From positions 1 to 7,472 of the forward strand of contig CAMHGU010000109.1 in NCBI GenBank assembly GCA_946184715.1: 7,472 bases of DNA. Reading direction: 5' to 3'. A model generated the notes under the pieces. It did not search any database. It saw nothing but the letters and a program-made list of their open reading frames with translations, and was not told where the DNA came from. Source of the stretch: an uncultured bacterium (GTDB taxonomy: Bacteria > Bacteroidota > Bacteroidia > Bacteroidales > Muribaculaceae). Of this stretch, positions 1 to 6,464 are shown one piece after another. The translations under genes were made by a program, and so were the position numbers. Within the stretch, counting starts at the first letter, position 1. Each line of letters opens with the position of its first letter.

Positions 1-4
1 GGCT

Positions 5-12
5 TAACTTTG
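5..12 (+). promoter_or_regulatory. Bacteroidetes -7 promoter element for tRNA-Phe
   Basis: TAACTTTG fits the Bacteroidetes sigma-ABfr -7 consensus TAnnTTTG exactly. It would place the transcription start near position 19, about 13 nt before the mature tRNA. The matching -33 TTTG would lie about 20 nt further upstream, outside the window, so only half of the promoter can be seen. The same octamer occurs on the minus strand in front of the efflux operon. Confidence 0.6.
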
Positions 13-31
13 CACCGCAATTGCGACCAAT

Positions 32-103
32 GGTGCCTTAGCTCAGTGGTAGAGCAATGGACTGAAAATCCATGTGTCCCCGGTTCAACTCCTGGAGGCA
101 CCA
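32..103 (+). tRNA. tRNA-Phe (anticodon GAA)
   Basis: A full cloverleaf can be drawn. The acceptor stem is GGTGCCT (32-38) with AGGCACC (96-102), all seven pairs. The D-arm is GCTC (41-44) with GAGC (52-55). The anticodon stem is ATGGA (57-61) with TCCAT (69-73), around the loop CTGAAAA, which puts GAA at 64-66 and reads Phe UUC/UUU codons. The T-loop TTCAACT (84-90) fits TTCRANY. The T-stem CCCGG (79-83) with CCTGG (91-95) has one C-U mismatch at 81/93. The discriminator is A103. The next bases are CGC, so CCA is not encoded and must be added by tRNA nucleotidyltransferase. The gene has its own -7 box and terminator, so it is probably a single-gene transcription unit. Confidence 0.95.
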
Positions 104-112
104 CGCCGAAAG

Positions 113-145
113 CCCCTCGACCTCCACGGCCGAGGGGTAATTTTT
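113..145 (+). terminator. Intrinsic terminator after tRNA-Phe
   Basis: The arm CCCCTCGACC (113-122) pairs with GGCCGAGGGG (128-137). This is ten positions with a single A-C mismatch and a 5-nt loop. It is followed by TAATTTTT (138-145). A GC-rich stem next to a T-tract, 9 nt beyond the tRNA, is a typical Rho-independent terminator and should end tRNA-Phe transcription. Confidence 0.85.
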
Positions 146-150
146 ATGAT

Positions 151-211
151 GTCGTCGCGGAGCTGCCGCCCTATTGTGGCGCTACGCCCGCTTCGGCAAC
201 ACAATGACGAC
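151..211. repeat. Nested inverted-repeat element (REP-like candidate)
   Basis: This non-coding stretch between the tRNA terminator and the gene remnant holds several stacked inverted repeats. The outer arms are GTCGTC (151-156) and GACGAC (206-211). Inside the left arm is a small hairpin, GCGG (157-160) with CCGC (166-169). A second stem, ATTGTG (173-178) with CACAAT (200-205), directly abuts the outer right arm. It encloses two mini-hairpins with 3-nt loops: GGCG/CGCC (178-181/185-188) and CCG/CGG (188-190/194-196). The mini-hairpins share end bases with each other and with the ATTGTG stem, so not all can form fully at once. The whole can be drawn as a branched cruciform or branched RNA. It has no T-tract and no convincing ORF. 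It could be a REP-type interspersed repeat, a structured RNA, or chance pairing; a genome copy count would separate these. Confidence 0.4.
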
Positions 212-257
212 GCTCAGCGATGCGTTAATAGTGATACACTGATATACAGGACTTTAT

Positions 258-473
258 ATGATAGAATCGTACATAACGTGCCCTACGACATTCCCGATTG
301 AAGCCACGGAGCCGTGGGCTATCGTAGGGAAGATAGAGGATATCGTCGGCCGCCTCATCGGGTCGCTCAGCGATGATTACACGGTGAAGGATGGCGTGGC
401 CATTCACCGCATGGTCGTCATTGGCCACAATGTCACCATCAAAGCGCCGGCATCGGCTATGTGTCACGGCTGA
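258..473 (+). pseudogene. Truncated hexapeptide-repeat (left-handed beta-helix) transferase remnant
   Basis: The reading frame starts at ATG 258, with AGGA 8 nt upstream, and stops at TGA 471-473 after 71 residues. Residues about 19-63 read like the N-terminal lead-in of Bacteroidetes beta-helix acyltransferases related to the C-terminal half of GlmU or LpxA. They give 'EPWAIVGKIEDIVGRLI', then an acidic D-D-Y step, then 'VKDGVAIHRMVVIGHNVTIK', which enters the first hexapeptide turns. Just after 'KAPA' (about 445) the match ends and four unrelated residues lead to the stop, so the several coils that would form the catalytic beta-helix are missing. I read it as the stump of a broken gene. The family call is from recalled pattern, not a search. 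The gene converges with the efflux operon, whose last gene ends at 572. A real small protein is possible but less likely. Confidence 0.5.
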
Positions 474-590
474 AAACGCCTTCCGCTCATCGAGAAAACG
501 CTCAACGCAGCCCGCCGAGAGGACACAACCGCAAAGCATTTCATATCGCAAGAATACGGTTGCGGCATCGGTCAGTTGTTTTTCCTGTAG
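474..590 (+). other. Coding-like relic in frame after the TGA
   Basis: In the same frame as the upstream remnant, after the TGA at 471-473, 38 sense codons run to TAG at 588-590. The codons look protein-like: mostly C or G in third position (CTC, ATC, GAG, ACG, AAC, GCC, GAC, ACC, AAG, TTC). The peptide is mixed and hydrophilic, including 'AARREDTTAKHF' and then 'SQEYGCGI'. I do not recognise it. It has no start codon of its own. Its last six codons run antisense to the end of the permease gene at 572. It may be the tail of a second broken gene, or of the same gene after an internal deletion, or chance. Nothing else with gene character is visible between 474 and 571, and I see no convincing terminator for the pump operon there. 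Confidence 0.25.
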
Positions 591-1654
591 CTCCCGACAG
601 CCCAGATGGCCATAAAGAGGCCTATGCCGAGGAGGGCAAAAATCTGATGCGCCACATCGCGAAAAGCGCCGCCGCGGATAAACACGGTGCGAATGGCATC
701 GATGAAGTAGTGCATCGGGTTGATGTAGGTGGTGGCGTAGGCCCACTGGGGCATTGAGCGCGTGGGCGTGAATAGGCCGCTGAGCAGCATTATGCACACG
801 ATGAAGAACCACATCACAAACATCGCCTGCTGCATCGTGTCGCTATAATTGGAGATGATGAGGCCGAAGCTGGAGAAGAACAGGGCAAGCAGCATCGCGA
901 GCACATACACCAGCCAGAGCGGGCCGGCAGGGGTAAGGCCGTACACGAGCCAAGCCAGCACGAGGCATACGGTGACCACGAAGAGCGCAATAAGCCAGTA
1001 CGGAATGAGTTTGGAGAGGATAAAGGCCCACTTCGACACCGGCGTGACATTAATCTGCTCTATGGTGCCGGCCTCCTTCTCGCCCACTATATTGAGTGTG
1101 GGCAGGAAGCCGGTCATCAGCATCATCACGATGGCCAGCAGTGCCGGAATCATATATAGCTTATAGTTCTGATGCTTATTGTAAAGCAGCAACGTCGAGG
1201 CTTTCGCTTGAATAGCGGCCGCTGTGGGGGCCACATTGGCAGTGACAATCTGCGACAGGTAGGCGCTGCCCATACTGCCCTTGGTGCCGTTGACGGCATT
1301 GGCGGCGATGAGCACTTGCGGTCTGTGCCCCATCACAAGCTCTTTACTGAACCGGGGCGGTATCACGAGCACCACATCGGCTTTGCCGCTCTCTATCTCG
1401 GCCAATGCGGCCTTGTAGGTGGGTTTCTGTCCGTTGAAGATGAAGTAGCGGCTGGCCTCGATGCTGTGCACTATCCGCTGCGAGCCGACGGAGCGGTCGT
1501 TATCGACCACATCCACCACGATATTCTTCACCTCCATACTCATCACCCACGGCATCACGCACATTATCATTATGGGGAACATAATAATGAGCTTCGGCAG
1601 GAACGAATCGCGCCGTATGAGCAGGAACTCTTTCTGTAGGAGATACTTAATCAT
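572..1654 (-). CDS. ABC-2 type efflux permease, YbhR-like (second permease)
   Basis: This is a 360-residue inner-membrane subunit of an ABC-2 exporter. After a short basic cytoplasmic N-terminus ('KEFLLIRRD') comes the first membrane segment (about 21-39). A large periplasmic domain of about 125 residues follows (about 40-165), then a C-terminal block of about five membrane segments. The motif GEKEAGT (191-197), between the second and third segments, is the short conserved loop typical of these permeases and probably contacts the ATPase. Near the C-terminus 'YINPMHYFIDAIRTVFIRGG' resembles the 'INPxxxFxD' end of E. coli YbhR. Length matches the family (YbhR is 368 aa, from memory). It is the last gene of the operon, 13 nt after the other permease, and the two probably form a heterodimer. 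ATG 1654 gives a complete N-terminus. The exported substrate cannot be read from the sequence. Confidence 0.9.
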   Translation of the reverse strand: MIKYLLQKEFLLIRRDSFLPKLIIMFPIMIMCVMPWVMSMEVKNIVVDVVDNDRSVGSQRIVHSIEASRYFIFNGQKPTYKAALAEIESGKADVVLVIPPRFSKELVMGHRPQVLIAANAVNGTKGSMGSAYLSQIVTANVAPTAAAIQAKASTLLLYNKHQNYKLYMIPALLAIVMMLMTGFLPTLNIVGEKEAGTIEQINVTPVSKWAFILSKLIPYWLIALFVVTVCLVLAWLVYGLTPAGPLWLVYVLAMLLALFFSSFGLIISNYSDTMQQAMFVMWFFIVCIMLLSGLFTPTRSMPQWAYATTYINPMHYFIDAIRTVFIRGGAFRDVAHQIFALLGIGLFMAIWAVGSYRKNN

Positions 1655-1667
1655 AATCGTAAGAACA

Positions 1668-2741
1668 TTACTCCAACCGAGTTTTAAACTTAGCGAGGGC
1701 TATGGTGAGCAACACTACCGTCATACCCACGAGCACGAGCACCTCTTTCAGCACCTCGCCTATGCCCACGCCCATAATCATCAGCTTGCGCATCGCCTCG
1801 ATATAGTAGCGCGGCGGCACCACGGCCGCTATCCACTGAAGCACCTGCGGCATCGACTCAACGGGGAACATCATTCCCGAGAGCATCACCACCGGCATCA
1901 GCAGCACCATAGCCGAGAGCAGCAGCGCCACGAGCTGGGTTTGCGCCACATTGGAGATGAGCAACCCGAGCGAAAGGGCCAGCAGAATGTAGATGACGCT
2001 CACCGCGATAATCCAGAACAGCGACCCCACCAGCGGCACACCGAGTACATAATGCGCCATAAGAAGAATGACTATGAGGATGGCAAACGCCAGCACCATA
2101 TAAGGAATGGCTTTGGCGATAATCACCATCAGCGGCTTCACCGGCGACACCAGCAGCACCTCCATAGTGCCACGCTCCTTCTCTCTCACGATAGAGATTG
2201 AGGTCATCATAGCGCAGATAAGCATCAGCAGCATACCCATAATGGCCGGCACGAAGTTGTAGGCCGACTTCATCTGCGGGTTGTAGAGCATCTTGGAATT
2301 GACAACCGACAGGGTCGAAGCGTCGCCGAGCGAGCCGGCGACTACTTGCTGGGCGTAGTTGGTCCACTGCTGCGCCATATTAGGGTCGGAGCCGTCAACT
2401 ATCAGCTGCAGGCCCGATTTTTTGCTTGCGAAGTCGGGGGCGAACACCACGGCCATATCGGCCTGCTGGCTGCGTATCAGCCGCTCAGCCTCGGCGGGCG
2501 TGGCTACGGTGGCGGTGAGGGTGAAGTATTCCGACTGGCCGAGCTGCTCCACGGCACGCCGCGTCAGGTGGTCCATCTGCGAGGTGACCACCACGGTGCG
2601 CACATTCTTCACGTCGGTAGTGATGGCGAAGCCGAAGAGCAGCATCATCACCACCGGCATACCGAAGAGGATGAGCATCGTGCGCTTGTCGCGCAGGATA
2701 TGGCGGGTCTCTTTTATGACGAATGAGATAAACTGTTTCAT
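1668..2741 (-). CDS. ABC-2 type efflux permease, YbhS-like (first permease)
   Basis: This 357-residue inner-membrane permease has the ABC-2 layout. The N-terminal 'IKETRHILRDKR' (9-20) is the usual cytoplasmic lead-in helix. Membrane segment 1 spans about 21-41, and a periplasmic domain spans about 42-160, including 'LIVDGSDPNMAQQ' (113-125), which resembles the 'ITDGSEPN' stretch of E. coli YbhS. Five further membrane segments follow. The loop REKERGT (186-192) precedes 'MEVLLVSPV', the classic ABC-2 signature between segments 2 and 3. The region 'MLSGMMFPVESMPQVLQW' and the C-terminal 'FKTRLE' also fit YbhS/YhhJ-type proteins. The ATG at 2741 lies 5 nt after the stop of the ATPase gene, so translation is probably coupled. 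Although related in fold, it is clearly different from its downstream partner, which supports a heterodimeric pore. Confidence 0.9.
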   Translation of the reverse strand: MKQFISFVIKETRHILRDKRTMLILFGMPVVMMLLFGFAITTDVKNVRTVVVTSQMDHLTRRAVEQLGQSEYFTLTATVATPAEAERLIRSQQADMAVVFAPDFASKKSGLQLIVDGSDPNMAQQWTNYAQQVVAGSLGDASTLSVVNSKMLYNPQMKSAYNFVPAIMGMLLMLICAMMTSISIVREKERGTMEVLLVSPVKPLMVIIAKAIPYMVLAFAILIVILLMAHYVLGVPLVGSLFWIIAVSVIYILLALSLGLLISNVAQTQLVALLLSAMVLLMPVVMLSGMMFPVESMPQVLQWIAAVVPPRYYIEAMRKLMIMGVGIGEVLKEVLVLVGMTVVLLTIALAKFKTRLE

Positions 2742-2746
2742 AATCG

Positions 2747-4222
2747 TTAATCGCTTGAACGGGTGGCTTGGCGAGCCAGATAGGTGAAGACGTGGTCCAT
2801 ATCGGGCTGGTTGAAACGCTGTTTCAGCTCGGCGGGGGTGCCGAGGGCGCTGATTTTGCCATCGACCATAATGGAGATGCGGTCGCAGTATTCGGCCTCG
2901 TCCATATAGTGGGTGGTGACGAATACGGTGATGCCCCGCTCGGCCGCGTCATAGATGAGTTCCCAGAATTGGCGGCGCGTGGCTGGGTCGACTCCGCCGG
3001 TGGGCTCGTCGAGAAACACCACGCCCGGCTCGTGGAATATCGACACCGAGAAGGCAAGCTTCTGCTTCCAGCCCAGCGGCAGGCTCTTGACCAAGGTGTC
3101 GCGATGCTCGGTGAATTGCAGTCGCTGCAGCAGCTCACCGGTCTTGCGCTTGATGTCGGCATCGCTCATTCCGTAGATGCCGGCAAAGAGCCTGATATTC
3201 TCGGCCACTGTGAGGTCTTCATAGAGCGAGAACCGCTGCGACATATACCCGATGTGGCGCTTAATCTGCTCATGCTGAGTGCGAATATCGAAGCCGCACA
3301 CGGTGCCGGTGCCGCTCGTGGGCTGATTCAGCCCGGTAAGCATATGCATAGCGGTGGTCTTGCCGGCGCCGTTGGCTCCGAGGAAGCCGAAAATCTCCCC
3401 GCGCTTCACCGCAAACGAGATGTCGTCGACGGCGTGGAACGACCCGAAGGACTTCACCAGATGCTCCACCTCTATGATATTCTCGGGCTGAGAAGTGGGC
3501 GTCGCGGCTTGCGCGCCGGCGGCCTTCGTAAGGCCAGGCGGATTGAAGATGTCCTTAAAGCGGTCGAGAATCACCGAGGGGGTATCGATGCCCCTCACCT
3601 TGCCGTGGTCGAGAAATGCCACGCGCTCGCAGCAGCGCACCTCGTCGAGGTAAGGCGTGGAGGCCACGATGGTGATGTCGCGCTCCTTGAGGGTGGAGAG
3701 CATCTCCCAAAACTCCTTACGGCTTACGGGATCGACGCCCGTGGTGGGCTCATCGAGGAAAAGCACGCTCGGGCTATGCACTAAGGCGCAGCTCAAGGCA
3801 AGTTTCTGCTTCATACCGCCCGAGAGCGCCCCGGCCTTGCGGTTGCCGAACCGCTCTATCTGTGAGTAGATGGCTCGAATGGAGTCGTAACCTTCCTCAA
3901 CGGTGGTGCCGAAGAGCGTGGCGAAGAACTCCAGATTCTCCCTCACCGTCAGGTCCTGATAGAGCGAGAAGCGCCCGGGCATATATCCCACGCGGCAGCG
4001 CACCTCGCGCATCTGCTTCACCACATCGAAGCCATCGACCGAGGCCGTGCCGGCATCGGGCAGCAACAGCGAGCAGAGAATGCGAAACATCGACGTCTTG
4101 CCCGCGCCGTCGGGGCCGATGAGGCCGAACACTTCGCCCTTGCCCACAGTGAACGACACATCATCGAGTGCCTTCACTTGCCCATAGCTCTTGCTTATGT
4201 TGTTGACCTCAATGGCGCTCAT
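2747..4222 (-). CDS. Fused double ABC ATPase of an efflux pump, YbhF-like
   Basis: This 491-residue protein carries two nucleotide-binding domains in one chain and would drive the ABC-2 permeases encoded next to it. NBD1 (about 1-225) has Walker A GPDGAGKTS (36-44), signature LSGGMKQ (133-139) and Walker B VLFLDE (153-158). Its Q-loop position is Gly83 (YMPG, usually Q) and its H-loop position is Pro190 (STP, usually STH). NBD2 (about 249-470) has Walker A GANGAGKTT (282-290), Q-loop Gln329, an altered signature LPLGWKQ (381-387), Walker B VVFLDE (401-406) and H-loop His438. The GPDGAGKT box, the missing first His and the LPLG second signature are also features of E. coli YbhF as I recall it. 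The linker (about 226-248) is short and rich in A, T and P, making this protein shorter than YbhF (578 aa). Its start codon overlaps the adaptor stop codon as ATGA (4219-4222), so the two are translationally coupled. Confidence 0.93.
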   Translation of the reverse strand: MSAIEVNNISKSYGQVKALDDVSFTVGKGEVFGLIGPDGAGKTSMFRILCSLLLPDAGTASVDGFDVVKQMREVRCRVGYMPGRFSLYQDLTVRENLEFFATLFGTTVEEGYDSIRAIYSQIERFGNRKAGALSGGMKQKLALSCALVHSPSVLFLDEPTTGVDPVSRKEFWEMLSTLKERDITIVASTPYLDEVRCCERVAFLDHGKVRGIDTPSVILDRFKDIFNPPGLTKAAGAQAATPTSQPENIIEVEHLVKSFGSFHAVDDISFAVKRGEIFGFLGANGAGKTTAMHMLTGLNQPTSGTGTVCGFDIRTQHEQIKRHIGYMSQRFSLYEDLTVAENIRLFAGIYGMSDADIKRKTGELLQRLQFTEHRDTLVKSLPLGWKQKLAFSVSIFHEPGVVFLDEPTGGVDPATRRQFWELIYDAAERGITVFVTTHYMDEAEYCDRISIMVDGKISALGTPAELKQRFNQPDMDHVFTYLARQATRSSD

Positions 4223-5115
4223 AACTTCACCTCACCGTACATACCTATCTTTATATAGCCGTCGTTCTTCACGGCTATCTTCACAGCATACACCAAGTCG
4301 GCGCGCTCGTCGTCGGTCAGAATAGTCTTGGGCGTAAACTCCGAGCGTGTAGAAATCCACGTGATGGTGCCGTCGTATTCATTCTTGCGGCTGTCGCCAT
4401 AGTCGGCCAAGACCTTCACCTTCTGCCCTATCTTGATGCTTTGCAGCTGGGCCGAAGTGACGTAGGCGCGAAGGTGCATATCCTGCGTGTCGGCCATCTT
4501 GAAGAGAGGCTTGCCGGTGGTGACCAGCTCACCGCACTCTACATATTTCTCCAGCACTGTCCCTTTAGCCGGAGCTGTGATATGGCACTTATGGAGCAGG
4601 TCGCGCAGCTGCGCTATCTGGGCATCGGCGGTCGAGGCTTGCGAATCGAGTGTGGAGAGCTGCGTATTGAGTGTGCTCACTAAGGCCTCAAGCTGTTTCT
4701 GCAGCACCTTCACCTGATTGGCGGCATCATCGAGCATCTTGCGAGGGGCGGCACCGTCGGCCACCAGCTCCCTATAGCGCTGCTCCTCAAGGCGCGCCTT
4801 AGCCAGTTGCTGACGTGTGGCAGCTATCTGCCTCTCCATATCGGGCTTCTGGCTCCGGTACACCTGCTTGGTGGCCTCAAGCTGTTGTATCTTCAGCCAC
4901 GTCTGGGTGGTGTCGATAAGCCCCACTTCCGAGCCCGAGGTGAGCGCATCGCCCTCATTGATGTCAAATACGAGCAAGGCTCCGCTCTGCTCGGCATACA
5001 CCGTGGTTTCCGTCGCTTCAAAGGTGCCCGTGGCATCGTACTCCTTCGCTTTCTCTCCGCAGGCGGCTACCATCAGTGCCACGCCTGCCAGTGCCATTAT
5101 CTTCTTCATATCCAT
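4219..5115 (-). CDS. Periplasmic adaptor (HlyD/YbhG-type membrane fusion protein), lipoprotein
   Basis: This 298-residue adaptor would link the inner-membrane ABC pump to the TolC-like channel. The N-terminus is a lipoprotein signal: basic MKK, a hydrophobic stretch and lipobox VAAC, with the acylated Cys at residue 19. Then come a first half-lipoyl strand set (about 28-60), a long alpha-helical hairpin rich in Gln, Ala and Leu (about 65-170), and the second half-lipoyl part containing 'ITAPAKGTVLEKYV'. A beta-barrel region at the C-terminus includes 'SEFTPKTI' and 'ADLVYAVKIAV', which is the conserved YbhG/HlyD_D23 ending. I chose ATG 5115 over the upstream in-frame ATG 5151 because 5151 would overlap the tolC-like gene by 29 nt and add 12 residues ahead of a clean lipoprotein signal. 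ATG 5109 is equally possible. It starts 7 nt after the upstream stop. Confidence 0.92.
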   Translation of the reverse strand: MDMKKIMALAGVALMVAACGEKAKEYDATGTFEATETTVYAEQSGALLVFDINEGDALTSGSEVGLIDTTQTWLKIQQLEATKQVYRSQKPDMERQIAATRQQLAKARLEEQRYRELVADGAAPRKMLDDAANQVKVLQKQLEALVSTLNTQLSTLDSQASTADAQIAQLRDLLHKCHITAPAKGTVLEKYVECGELVTTGKPLFKMADTQDMHLRAYVTSAQLQSIKIGQKVKVLADYGDSRKNEYDGTITWISTRSEFTPKTILTDDERADLVYAVKIAVKNDGYIKIGMYGEVKL

Positions 5116-5122
5116 ATTTCGC

Positions 5123-6403
5123 TTAATTATTGGTGGTAAATCGGTTGTCATAAATCTGTTTCAGCATCTCTATCTCGTGCATCGACTGCTGCACTCGCGC
5201 CGCGTTCTCCTGATTGATTTCGCTTATCAGGGCGTTGACGTCGATGATGCCGTGGGCGAGTTTCGACTCGGCCGCTTTCCTCACCGAGGCGCGCAAGTCG
5301 ATAATCTCTTGGTCGGCGGCCATCAGCTTGCGGTAGCGGGCTATCTCCTCGTTCTGCCGCAGCAGCTCCAGGCGGTTATTGAAGAGGAACACCTCGCGAT
5401 TAGTCGCTATCAGGTCGCGCTGCGTTTGAAGCTTCGCCTTGTCGTTCTTGCGGGTGTAGAGCGCGCCGATGTTCCAGGTGAGGCGGGCGCCCACGATACC
5501 ATTGAGGCTCCATTTGTGCGACATCATATCCTCAAACATATTGTAGCCCGGATATCCGTAGTAGCCTTGGGCGAACACTCCGAGCTTGGGCATCAGCGCG
5601 GAATTGAGGCTCTTCTCTTGGGCGTCGGCCAGCCGTAGCTGTGCGTCGAAGAGGCGCATCTCGGGCCTGTTATCCATCAGCTGCGAGGCCGCTTCGGTGG
5701 CCTCTGGCTTCACCACGCTCTTCACCTCGATGCCGCAGAAGGTGCTCAGCATCGACTGCAGCATCCGCTTGTTCGATTCAAGGCTTGTGGCCTGCTGCGC
5801 CACATTGAGCCGCTCGGCTTTGACGTTATGAAGGTCGCTCTCAGCGGCCGTGCCGCCCTTAACCATCGACTCGAGCTTCCGTTCGTTGCTCGCCAGCAGC
5901 TCCTGAAGGTCTTTGTTCAGTTGTATCTGCTCATCGAGCATCAGCAGCGCGAAGTACATCTCATCGACGCGCTTGCGCACCGCGTACAAGTCCACCTCGG
6001 TCTGTGCCGTCTGCACGTTGCCTTGCTCGCGCGCTATCGCCTGCCGGCTTCGTATTGCGCCGCCATCGTACACAGTTTGGTTGATGTCGATGCCCACGCG
6101 ATACTGGTCTTTGCGCAAGCCTTTCATGTCAATGCCCATCTGCTGATAGGTGGTCTTGATCTGGTCGGGCCACGACACCACGTCGCTCTGGTAGGTGGCT
6201 TGTGCCGAGGCCGACACCTGTGGCAGCCAGCCCTTGCGGATATTGGCCATCGTCAGCTCAGTGGTCTTCTCTATAAGCCCGAACTGGCTGATAAGCGGAT
6301 AGTTGCGCTCCGCGGCCGTCTGGCACTCCTCAAGGGTCTGACCCGCGCCCGTCATATAGGCTACCGCCGCAGTGATAATCAGGATACTTCGATTTATGCT
6401 CAT
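5123..6403 (-). CDS. TolC-family outer-membrane efflux protein
   Basis: This 426-residue protein is the outer-membrane duct of the pump, and it starts the operon. A signal peptide covers residues 1 to about 21 (hydrophobic run 'ILIITAAVAYMTGAG'). The mature part has the two internally repeated OEP halves. Each has a beta-hairpin followed by a long helical hairpin: in the first, 'YRVGIDINQTVYDGGAIRSR' leads into coiled coil; in the second, 'MPKLGVFAQGYYG' and 'GARLTWNIGALYTRKND' lead into coiled coil. The phrase 'NRPEMRLFDAQLRLADAQ' between them is typical of TolC-like proteins of Bacteroidetes. ATG 6403 is preceded by AAGGAA with a 5-nt gap, one of the few clear Shine-Dalgarno-like sites in the window. 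TolC family members of E. coli are usually encoded away from the pump; here the channel is the first gene of the operon, so the system is probably self-contained. Confidence 0.92.
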   Translation of the reverse strand: MSINRSILIITAAVAYMTGAGQTLEECQTAAERNYPLISQFGLIEKTTELTMANIRKGWLPQVSASAQATYQSDVVSWPDQIKTTYQQMGIDMKGLRKDQYRVGIDINQTVYDGGAIRSRQAIAREQGNVQTAQTEVDLYAVRKRVDEMYFALLMLDEQIQLNKDLQELLASNERKLESMVKGGTAAESDLHNVKAERLNVAQQATSLESNKRMLQSMLSTFCGIEVKSVVKPEATEAASQLMDNRPEMRLFDAQLRLADAQEKSLNSALMPKLGVFAQGYYGYPGYNMFEDMMSHKWSLNGIVGARLTWNIGALYTRKNDKAKLQTQRDLIATNREVFLFNNRLELLRQNEEIARYRKLMAADQEIIDLRASVRKAAESKLAHGIIDVNALISEINQENAARVQQSMHEIEMLKQIYDNRFTTNN

Positions 6404-6425
6404 AACTGTTCCTTTTTCTTGCAGG

Positions 6426-6433
6426 CAAAGTTA
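6426..6433 (-). promoter_or_regulatory. -7 element of the efflux operon promoter
   Basis: Read on the minus strand this is TAACTTTG, a full match to TAnnTTTG and identical to the box in front of tRNA-Phe. It predicts a start near 6419 and a leader of about 16 nt before the tolC-like ATG, which still includes AAGGAA. No TTG or TTTG is visible 19-21 nt further upstream (about 6453-6458 reads as ATGGAA on this strand). The promoter therefore looks -33-poor, as expected if it depends on an activator. Confidence 0.55.
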
Positions 6434-6464
6434 CGCTTTTATATTAGCGCTTCCATTACCTACC

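Noticed and set aside
211..375. 12-mer CGCTCAGCGATG repeated at about 211 and 364
   Set aside because: A 12-mer match by chance is expected about once in a window this size, and the second copy lies in the gene remnant's coding frame.
471..473. TGA read as selenocysteine or a recoded codon joining the remnant to the following open frame
   Set aside because: TGA serves as the normal stop of the adaptor and second permease genes, no SECIS-like element is evident, and the sequence on either side does not look like one protein.
529..565. Inverted repeat CCGCAA/TTGCGG just past the last operon gene, a possible terminator
   Set aside because: The 25-nt loop and lack of a T-tract on the minus strand make it a poor intrinsic terminator; competing pairings exist.
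225..812. Long minus-strand open frame of 195 codons overlapping the end of the second permease gene
   Set aside because: Composition is rich in His, Arg and Cys with no recognisable domain, and it overlaps the well-supported permease in another frame; a shadow.
2768..3784. 338-codon plus-strand open frame opposite the ATPase gene
   Set aside because: Antisense shadow of a gene with clear Walker and signature motifs on the other strand; no domain of its own.
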